Assembly (NCBI RefSeq): GCF_000003815.2
Contig: NC_049980.1
Location: 568,174-594,448 of the forward strand
Direction: 5' to 3'
Source of the DNA: Branchiostoma floridae
Lineage: Eukaryota; Chordata; Leptocardii; Amphioxiformes; Branchiostomatidae
Length of the DNA stretch: 26,275 nt
Below, in pieces: positions 20,601-26,275 of this stretch. Below the pieces are notes generated by a model. That model saw only the letters and a list, made by a program, of their open reading frames with translations, was not told where the DNA came from and did no database searches. Numbering within the stretch: the stretch's first letter is position 1; every line of letters starts with the position of its first letter. The translations under genes and the position numbers were made by a program.

Positions 20601-21897
20601 AAGAGTAAACATCAGCTTGTTTTCTGTAATTTCTTGCCATCCTCCTAGCTGCACGCAGGGACATCCAACGGCGAAAACGCCTGTCCGGATGTACCCTGCT
20701 TTCCCAACCGTCACTCCTAGTTTCTGTGGGCTTCGCCACAAACCAGCCGTCAGCCAATCAGAGAATAGGCCTTTTAGCTTAATAGCTCATTAATATCCAT
20801 AAGCAGGGCAATCAGGAACTAAGGGTGACGGTTGCGGAAGCAGGGCACATCCAGACAGGCCGTTTCTCTGTTGGATATAGGAGAATGTTTCTCGCTTGCT
20901 TAATATTCTGTTGTAAATTTGCCGTCGATTTCTATCGACAGTTTTATTATTGATTATTCTGTCCTCCAGGGACATTTCGGATCTCAAGCCTGGAGAGCAA
21001 CGAATGCTGTTTTGGAATCCACGGGCAGGGAAATACATCAAGTGCAGCTATCCTAAAGAAGCCCTCTCGTTGGCCCAAAGAACTATAACAGTTACCAGTG
21101 ACAACGATATCTACATCCTGGCGAGGGAGGTGTCGGATTTTAGTCAGGTGACTGTGTTAGAGTTCAACAATGTAGGTAATGTGTGGCAGCCTGCTGGTTT
21201 ACCCCCTGTGCGTTGGCCTAAAACAGTCCACAGCCATCGCCTGGTAGAAGTAGATGGGGTGTTATATTTGTTTTCGGAAGGATGGACGGTGAAGAACGAT
21301 AGTGCAAGTGTATGGGTCCAGATGACGAAGTACAACTGGTACATGGATGAGTGGCAGAAGTGTTCAAAGCTGGAACTTGGCAGTGAAGTGATAATGTCTG
21401 AATATCTGCCTGTGTCATGTGGTCCCCATTTCTATTTGATCATGAACACAGACATGTATCGTTACGACCCAAGCCAGGACCGCTGGTGCAAGCGGACTCC
21501 ACCGAAATTTATGCCTGACGTCTGCACAGCCGTGTCACTGGGAACAGAGATCTTCTGCACAGACAGACAGTTCACCAAGACCATGGTGTACGACACAGAG
21601 TCTGACCGCTGGCAGGTACTACAAGGTTGGCCGAACCTAGACCCAGGAGAACGCCCTGTTATCACAGCTCCCAGTCTTTTTATACTGGACAACCAGCTGC
21701 ACGTATGGTTAGAACCCTATATCGTTGACACAGATGAGAAAGAAGACCATCTCGTATATGTGTATGACAGGTCTGCAGATGCTTGGAAAGACTTAAAGGC
21801 AACCCTGCCATACAATCCCTACTCGTCAGGCGTCCCCATGAGCCCTGTGGCACGGATCTACCTGCCTGGTCTCACTGTTTATAAGGATGCCAACTAA
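17691..21897 (+). CDS. Kelch-like (BTB-BACK-Kelch) gene B, five exons, exon 4 acceptor damaged
   Basis: Exons: 17691-17945, 18572-18832, 19396-19535, 19877-20074 (or 19895-20074) and 20970-21897 (TAA stop). Lengths match gene A exactly for exons 1-3. The product would be 593 residues, or 587 with the alternative acceptor. Exon 1 differs from A at 13 of 85 residues by my count. The BTB domain spans exons 1-2 (GVLQDVILEVEGRRFPCHRL), 3-box/BACK exons 2-4 (DLYMFADVFSMDNVLKR), and exon 5 a Kelch region with blades such as MYRYDPSQDRW and VYDTESDRWQ but lacking the usual Gly-Gly pairs. The inferred role is a Cullin-3 substrate adaptor. At exon 4 the expected acceptor AG is AA (19875-19876); the next AG, at 19893-19894, keeps the frame and drops six residues. 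A 332-base gap lies in intron 1. No in-frame stop occurs in any exon. Confidence 0.82.
18081..18412. other. Assembly gap (332 N)
   Basis: A run of N in intron 1 of gene B. Open frames reported across it are meaningless. Its true length may differ. Confidence 1.
18948..19201 (-). mobile_element. Penelope-like retroelement, 3' coding end and tail
   Basis: Minus-strand frame 19201-19019 encodes MDFDKVKILD... and then RGVKEAIYIRAHQPSLNRDR, followed by GRNRLS. This is the C-terminal signature of the GIY-YIG endonuclease part of Penelope-like elements (KEAIYIR...PSLNRD), recognised from family knowledge. After the stop comes a ~70-base tail ending near GCGCTTTATTTT. The element is severely 5' truncated and lies in intron 2 of gene B. 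Confidence 0.75.
19311..19356 (+). repeat. Inverted copy of the Penelope-like tail
   Basis: CAGAGGACTGATCGAAAGCT, continuing through TGTTGGTAAGCGCTTTATTTT, is the reverse complement of 18948-18989 with one difference in ~40 bases. The remnant is therefore flanked by tail copies in inverted orientation, as known for Penelope-like insertions. Confidence 0.75.
19722..19850 (-). repeat. Dispersed repeat family F4 with poly-G/C tract, copy 2
   Basis: The reverse complement carries TTAACCCTATCCAGACTGGG, TTTTTGGGCATTCC, a long C run and TTTTCAAAACGGCTT, then ACGATCACCAAATTTG, in the order of copy 1 (9436-9553). It ends ~25 bases before gene B exon 4. Confidence 0.65.
19877..20074 (+). other. Gene B exon 4 with AA in place of the AG acceptor
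   Basis: Homology with A exon 4 (LHHLPSILPHIRFNLLT) starts at 19877, but the preceding bases are CAA, not CAG. No AG exists between the in-frame upstream TGA (about 19855) and 19893. Repeat F4 ends ~25 bases upstream. The donor at the other end (GTATGC at 20075) is good and replaces A's GTCAGT one codon earlier. Confidence 0.8.
20075..20663. other. Intron 4 of gene B, first part
   Basis: A T-rich stretch at 20211-20228 and a short C/CA tract at 20268-20289 are visible. No coding similarity was seen. Confidence 0.4.
20664..20880. mobile_element. Foldback element in intron 4 of gene B
   Basis: The left arm carries ATCCAACGGCGAAAACGCCT, then GTCCGGATGTACCCTGCTTTC and CAACCGTCAC. The right arm in reverse complement carries ATCCAACAGAGAAACGGCCT, then GTCTGGATGTGCCCTGCTTC and CAACCGTCAC. 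Arms are ~65 bases. The target duplication was not resolved and there is no coding capacity. Confidence 0.65.
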
Positions 21898-21988
21898 CAG
21901 TGACACAGAAAACAGTGGATATGATTTTGGAAAAGGTCAACCATTTCAGATAGCATCCACTATCTTTTGTCGGAAGCTAACTTAAGCT

Positions 21989-22801
21989 AAAGGCACAACC
22001 CGCCGTACATGCAATTTTTCCGTACCATTTTGGGAGGCCATGGCCGCCATGTTTTTCTGAAAACGGTCAGGTTGCACAAGACAGGTCATACTAGCCCATG
22101 CTCGCTATCATATCGCCCGTAATGGCACGTACGGGGGGCGAATCCGGCACTCAAAGTTTTGCCTGCAGTTGAAGTTCTACTGTGTGTCTGCGTGCTCCAA
22201 AATCCGTCGTTTTTTACGAGTTTGTATGGAGGCGGTACTTACCATCTGTATCTGTATCTGTATCTATATAGCCGGTATAACCGCCATTCGGCGTAACACA
22301 CCAGCTTCGCAGGCACGCGGCGCGGCAGCAGCTGGTTATATTACACTGAACGATCCGTCACACCTAACTTTTGCACATCTAACTGCAAGCGTTCTTTAAA
22401 ACTATCCAGAGAAGATGCCCCTACTGTACTTGGTGATAACAAATTCCAATCTACGATAGTTCTGGGAAAATACGAATTTTTGAACACATCAATCCTAGCT
22501 TGGAAACTCTGGTACTTGAAGTCATGGCTGTTTCTTGTTCTTTTTTGAGCTGGTATTAGATACTTATCAGTCGGTACGTCCACCAGCTTATTGGTCATTT
22601 TGTACATCATGCAAAGTCTGGACATTTTCCTTCTGTCTTCAAGTGATGTCCACTGTAGATCTGTTTTCATTTTGGTAACACTAGCATCCCTGTTGTAGTT
22701 GTTTGTACAGAATCGGGCAGCTTGGTTCTGTACCCTCTGTACCACTTACGGATCCCAAAATATTGCTCACGTTTTGGCACGTACGGCGGATTGTGCCCTT
22801 T
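21989..22801. mobile_element. MITE family F2, copy 2, split by a LINE fragment
   Basis: Ends AAAGGCACAACCCGCCGTAC (left) and AAGGGCACAATCCGCCGTAC (right, reverse complement). The two outer parts, 21989-22243 and 22743-22801, together align with copy 1 (5611-5932) in reverse orientation. The break falls inside the GTAAGTACCGCC / GGATCCGTAAG segment. Confidence 0.75.
22244..22742 (-). mobile_element. 3' end of a CR1/L2-like LINE inserted in the F2 MITE
   Basis: Minus-strand frame 22742-22341 encodes the C-terminal tail of a non-LTR reverse transcriptase: VQRVQNQAARF, LQWTSLEDRRKMSRLCMMYK, a RTRNSH motif, SYFPRTIVDWNLL, ASSLDSFKERL. A short 3' UTR (GTTACGCCGAATGGCGG, then TTATACCGG) follows and ends in a small GATACA microsatellite tail at about 22244-22272. 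The 5' part is missing, as is usual for LINE copies. GTAAGT flanks both ends, a possible short target duplication. Confidence 0.8.
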
Positions 22802-23194
22802 GCTTTTTACGTTCGACCGTTTCCGAACTCATATCCAGTTTTTTTTTTTTTTTTACTCAATGGTCACCACGTAACAAGGCCTGAAGGCCACTCAATGTTA
22901 CGGGTTACATGATTGGAACTGTTGCTTGAGTACCTAGCCTACTATTTGGCTTATCTTATTTTGTGATGCCTAACCTTCATCAACAGGTACATAAGGGTAC
23001 ACAGAGTACGGTGTGCCGACGGGGAAGGACTGTTTAATTTTGAATATCTTCAAAGGTTATCATCTATTTATCAGGTTTTACCGAATGCTTCTATAGAGGA
23101 ATGGATTCCAATATATTTCAATAGTGGTATATGCTTATGATGGGGGATTCTCATTTTCATTCTATGATACAAACTTTATCAAGAAGTATAGTAT

Positions 23195-23395
23195 CATGCT
23201 GAAATTAACAGTACGCGCGGGGTGACTAACATATGTAGAATACAATATGGTGTATTCAGTACCACCTGAGGTACCAGCAAGAACATACACAGGCATACAC
23301 ACACACACACACACATATATGTACACAGACACACACACAAACACATACACTCATAACACATACACACACATATATAAACACACAAATATAAACTA
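23195..23395 (-). repeat. GT-rich microsatellite with conserved flank (family F5), copy 2
   Basis: The reverse complement shows (GT)n-rich DNA followed by GGTACCTCAGGTGGTACTGA, then ATACACC and TTGTATTC, matching 10485-10665. Frames through it are repeat products. Confidence 0.75.
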
Positions 23396-23399
23396 ACAC

Positions 23400-23900
23400 T
23401 CATTGTAGGCTATAGAACCAAAGAAGAGTCATATTTTACTTGAGTGTAACTGGAGTTTGAACAGGATGGACCCAGTCCCAGGTCAATGACCTCTAGATTG
23501 TTGACCCCACAACCGGGCATTGTGAGGTCTTCCATGTGTTCCGGACACAACAAAGTGCATTATTGTGGAAATTATTTGAATTAACAGCAAAATGCCACGA
23601 AAATGTGATATAATATGAATCCGACCAGGAGAAGCCCAAAAGGTGATTGCTTTTTATTAATAAATGTAAACAATTTTTAATGTGAATCGTCAAATGTTAT
23701 ATGTGAAACAATGTTGTGTCGAACTGCTTCAGCACCAAGGACAGTTAAACTATTGACTATTCAAAAGCGCCGACTGGCAGTTCAAAATATTATTGCAGCA
23801 GCTATTGCACCAGTGTACTGCAGTTATGATTCCAAATGCTAGTTGTCTTCGTCCATATCAGCCATGGTCCTTAATTAGCATGTCGCTTGTGCGCGGCATG
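23400..23900. other. Spacer before the DIRS-like element
   Basis: No exon or RNA gene was recognised. The true left end of the retrotransposon probably lies in or just after this stretch but cannot be fixed from one copy. Confidence 0.4.
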
Positions 23901-23929
23901 CTCTCCAAGCTCTTTCGAAGTAAACAGTC

Positions 23930-23958
23930 GGAAGTGAAAGGAGGCTCCTCCCACTTCC
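23930..23958. repeat. 29-bp near-perfect palindrome upstream of gag
   Basis: GGAAGTGAAAGGAGG is followed directly by CTCCTCCCACTTCC, with one mispaired position. It lies ~105 bases before the gag ATG, in the presumed terminal repeat or leader of the DIRS-like element. The nearby motif GCTCTCCRAGCTCTT occurs at about 23900 and 24017 as a direct repeat. Confidence 0.65.
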
Positions 23959-24064
23959 TGTGTTCCCGTGAGTGATGACGTCAGTTTTTGAAGTTTCGCT
24001 GTGGAAAGTGGTCACGCTCTCCGAGCTCTTGTGTTCCCAGTATATTTCTTCGTTTTCTAGCGCT

Positions 24065-25453
24065 ATGAGTGATTCAAAAAAGGATAGTAGGAGACGTAAA
24101 GGGTCTCATGGTTCTCATAGTTCGTCCAGTAGGCATTCTTCTAGTGATAAACGCGCTCGCGAGGAGTTTTCACGTAGGAAATCGAGTTCTTCGTCACCAC
24201 GTGGTATCGGGGACAAGCGCGAACTTGTCAGCGCCCCCCTCCCCCCCGGACACGAACGTGGAGACGGCGCGCTTGCGGACGGCCGTTCCACGGAGGACCC
24301 GGAGAGTAGCGGGCAAAAAGAGCTACTGCTAGAGGGGCAGAAGAGTCCTCGTCTTCCTCGGGAGCCGAACGGAGATAAGTCTCCTGTGCGTACGCCGGAA
24401 TGGCCGGGAGATTTGGGCGAATTGAGAGACCTTCTCGGGGTCAACGTCATCCAGCAAGACCAAAACTCTCTTCGCGTAGCGTTTGGGTTAATGTCTGAAG
24501 AATTCAAAGGAGTTAAAGAGATCTTAGGGTCTATCGCCGCTTCAGTCGGCGCAAAGAGGCATTTAGGCGCCCCTTCTGAGCTTGAGTCCGAAGTTACCCC
24601 CTCGAAGAGGTCGCGTTTTGACAGCGGCGATGAGTCAACATGTTCGGCGGCGAGCGATATGTCTTTTGTACCGTTCGACCGTGAGCCGGCCGCCCCGGAA
24701 AAAGTGTGGACTGCCCGGCAGTCCGTGGTGCGGTTTGCCGCAGATTATTTCGACTTAAAGAAAGAGCGCAAGACAGAGTCCTTGACGCACTGGCAAAACA
24801 AGTATTTGCTGCCCTCTAATGCTCCGAAAGAGCTGTCGGTGCCTGAGTTAGATTCAGCCGCTAAAGAGATGATCAAGTCGATCGACTTTTACAAAGGTAA
24901 GTCGGCTCTTCAGGTCGATAGAAATCTAGCTTCGGTTCATACTAAGTTGTTGCATGTAGTGGCACCAGTTTTGAATCTTTGGCAGATGTTGAAAGAATGT
25001 AACGGCGAGATTTCTGAGCCTGATAGAGATATTATGCAGGACTGTGCAGCTACTGCTGTTTGGCTCTTAGGCTCAGCTCACTCGAAGATCGCTGACGTTC
25101 GTAGATCATCTCTAGCGGAAGTTTCCTATCAGTCTACGGCTAAGGATTTGTTTGGTTTGATTCCTGATGACCCTACTCAGTTATTGAGGAATGATTTGGG
25201 CTCTAAAGCTAGAGAATTGGCTTCAGGCAAGAAAGCCTTAGTTGATACTTTGAAACCAAAGCAGTCGTCCCAGCGGGGGCGAGGCGCTTCGAGCGCTTCT
25301 ACCTCGAGGGGCAGGGGTGGCTTTCGCGGCAATCGGAAGTTCCGCCCTCCCCCCTCTCGCCAGTCAGGAGGAAACTCCAACTCTAAGTTCTACTGGGGTT
25401 CGCAGTATTCCCGCACCTCCAATCAATCAGGAGACGGGAAGAAATCTAAGTAG
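24065..25453 (+). CDS. DIRS-like retrotransposon gag-like protein (ORF1), 462 aa
   Basis: The ATG at 24065 (MSDSKKDSRRRKGSHGS) is preferred over non-ATG or closer upstream in-frame starts from 23972 because it opens the Ser/Arg-rich N-terminus. Order: a basic, Ser-rich, disordered N-terminus (about 1-70), an acidic/proline linker, and a second basic patch (TPSKRSRFD, about 180). A helical domain runs from about 215 to 390 (RFAADYFDLKKERKTESL; LNLWQMLKECNGEI) and ends with LFGLIPDDPTQLLRNDLGSK. The C-terminus is Arg/Gly-rich (SRGRGGFRGNRKFRPPP) and could bind nucleic acid. No zinc knuckle is seen. The position before a DIRS-type RT supports a nucleocapsid-like role. The frame is intact, suggesting a young copy. 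Confidence 0.75.
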   Translation: MSDSKKDSRRRKGSHGSHSSSSRHSSSDKRAREEFSRRKSSSSSPRGIGDKRELVSAPLPPGHERGDGALADGRSTEDPESSGQKELLLEGQKSPRLPREPNGDKSPVRTPEWPGDLGELRDLLGVNVIQQDQNSLRVAFGLMSEEFKGVKEILGSIAASVGAKRHLGAPSELESEVTPSKRSRFDSGDESTCSAASDMSFVPFDREPAAPEKVWTARQSVVRFAADYFDLKKERKTESLTHWQNKYLLPSNAPKELSVPELDSAAKEMIKSIDFYKGKSALQVDRNLASVHTKLLHVVAPVLNLWQMLKECNGEISEPDRDIMQDCAATAVWLLGSAHSKIADVRRSSLAEVSYQSTAKDLFGLIPDDPTQLLRNDLGSKARELASGKKALVDTLKPKQSSQRGRGASSASTSRGRGGFRGNRKFRPPPSRQSGGNSNSKFYWGSQYSRTSNQSGDGKKSK

Positions 25454-25454
25454 T

Positions 25455-26275
25455 GTCTCCCAGTCTTGTTTACATCAGCTTTTACGCCGGCGATTGCCTG
25501 CACTTCAACCTGTACCCCATCCTTTGCCGAATCCCCTCCCTCATGGAGGGCGTTTAAAGTTTTTTTTGCCAGTTTGGCGCAAGCTAACTTCAGACCAAGT
25601 TATTCTGGATATAGTTAAGGGGTATAGGTTGCCGTTCAAACGATCGCCGCCAGTGCAAACTAGTATTCCTTGGACCCGTGCTATGACACGGGAGCAAGAT
25701 TTGGCTATTGATTCTGAGATTGCTTCTATGTTGGATAAAGGGGCAATTCAAGAGGTTCCCTTCAGTTCTGATTTGTTTATTTCTAGACTGTTTACAGTGC
25801 CCAAGAAAACAGGCGGGCTTCGGCCAGTTATCAATCTTAGACCTCTTAATAGGTGTCTTTTTGTTCCAAAGTTCAAAATGGAAAGCCTGGGTATGGTCAG
25901 AGAGTTAGTTCGTCCAGGTGATTTTTTTTGCAAAATAGACCTCACTGATGCGTACTTTACAGTAGCCATCCACCCGAATCATCACCGTTTTCTTACGTTT
26001 GCGTGGAAGAACAAGTTTTTCTCGTTCGTTTGTTTACCGTTTGGCGTTTCGAGCGCCCCACTTGTGTTTACGAAGCTTCTTAAGGTGGTGGTTTCGCACC
26101 TAAGACGTAGAGGCATCAGGTTGATTATTTATTTAGATGATATGCTGATTTTTGCAGACAGTAGTGATCGATGTAGGCAAGATGCCATCACAGCGACAGA
26201 CTTCATTGCCCATGTTGGGTTTGTCACAAATTTGGGTAAGTCTGTCCTGGAGCCAACTCAGTGTATTACCTTCTG
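25455..26275 (+). CDS. DIRS-like reverse transcriptase (ORF2), 5' part, runs off window
   Basis: The reading frame with codons starting at 25455 is open to the window end, about 273 codons, and is +1 relative to gag. It is also open upstream across the gag stop back to at least 25323. The first in-frame ATG is 25683, inside conserved sequence, so translation probably begins by frameshift, recoding or a spliced start. RT motifs appear in order: VPKKTGGLRPVINLRPLN, FKMESL, KIDLTDAYFTVAIHPNHHRF, LPFGVSSAPLVFTKLL and the catalytic YLDDMLIF. FKMESL and the YLDD context are typical of DIRS-type elements. RNase H, tyrosine recombinase and any methyltransferase would lie beyond 26275. Confidence 0.82.

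Larger units (their letters stand above)
23900..26275 (+). mobile_element. DIRS-like (tyrosine-recombinase class) retrotransposon, 5' part
   Basis: The element consists of a leader, gag-like ORF and RT ORF with no stops or frameshifts within the visible domains. The class is assigned from RT motifs; the diagnostic tyrosine recombinase is outside the window. The left boundary is approximate. Confidence 0.7.

Noticed and set aside
23281-23380. CRISPR-like or direct-repeat array
   Set aside because: It is a simple AC/GT microsatellite; no array with unique spacers exists in this eukaryotic sequence.

Overview
This is a stretch of animal nuclear DNA: split genes with GT-AG introns, long AT-rich spacers, microsatellites, a 332-base assembly gap of N, and very many short transposon remnants. 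An NELF-A gene, an LRR receptor-like gene, two BTB-BACK-Kelch genes, a Penelope-like fragment, a DIRS-like retrotransposon and many foldback elements together suggest a marine deuterostome. A lancelet (Branchiostoma) is my best guess; this is inference from content, not proof.

Layout. (1) 1-1140, plus strand: the last two coding exons of NELF-A, a subunit of the negative elongation factor of RNA polymerase II, with a poly(A) signal. (2) 1184-1693: a 510-base terminal-inverted-repeat element with a 9-base target duplication. (3) 1703-4800: spacer with a tRNA-derived SINE head, a perfect 13-bp hairpin and a degenerate tandem repeat that runs into the next gene. (4) 4801-6869, minus strand: a three-exon gene for a 285-residue secreted or surface leucine-rich-repeat protein with one membrane span; its last ~19 residues are encoded by a copy of the tandem repeat. 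Its introns hold nested foldback elements. (5) 6870-10920: spacer with more foldback elements, a poly-C repeat and a GT microsatellite. (6) 10922-21897: two paralogous Kelch-like genes arranged head to head, A (minus, 10922-16783) and B (plus, 17691-21897), with five exons each and matching intron positions. They share a 0.9-kb intergenic region that must contain both promoters. Each copy carries a different lesion: A has an in-frame TAA in exon 3 (BACK domain), and B has AA instead of AG at the exon 4 splice acceptor. Their introns carry a SINE, two DNA-transposon MITEs, a 68-bp tandem repeat, a Penelope-like remnant and a foldback element. (7) 21989-22801: a second copy of a MITE from the LRR gene intron, split by the 3' end of a CR1/L2-like LINE. 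(8) 23195-23395: an inverted copy of the microsatellite-linked repeat of region 5. (9) about 23900 to the window end: the 5' part of a DIRS-like retrotransposon, with a gag-like ORF and a reverse transcriptase ORF in the +1 frame that runs off the window.

The genes do not form a pathway. If functional, the Kelch-like proteins would be substrate adaptors for Cullin-3 ubiquitin ligases, the LRR protein a surface recognition or adhesion protein, and NELF-A a nuclear transcription pausing factor. The most informative features are the doubly damaged Kelch-like pair, the repeat-encoded LRR protein tail, and several repeat families present twice or more within 26 kb, whose copies can be compared directly.
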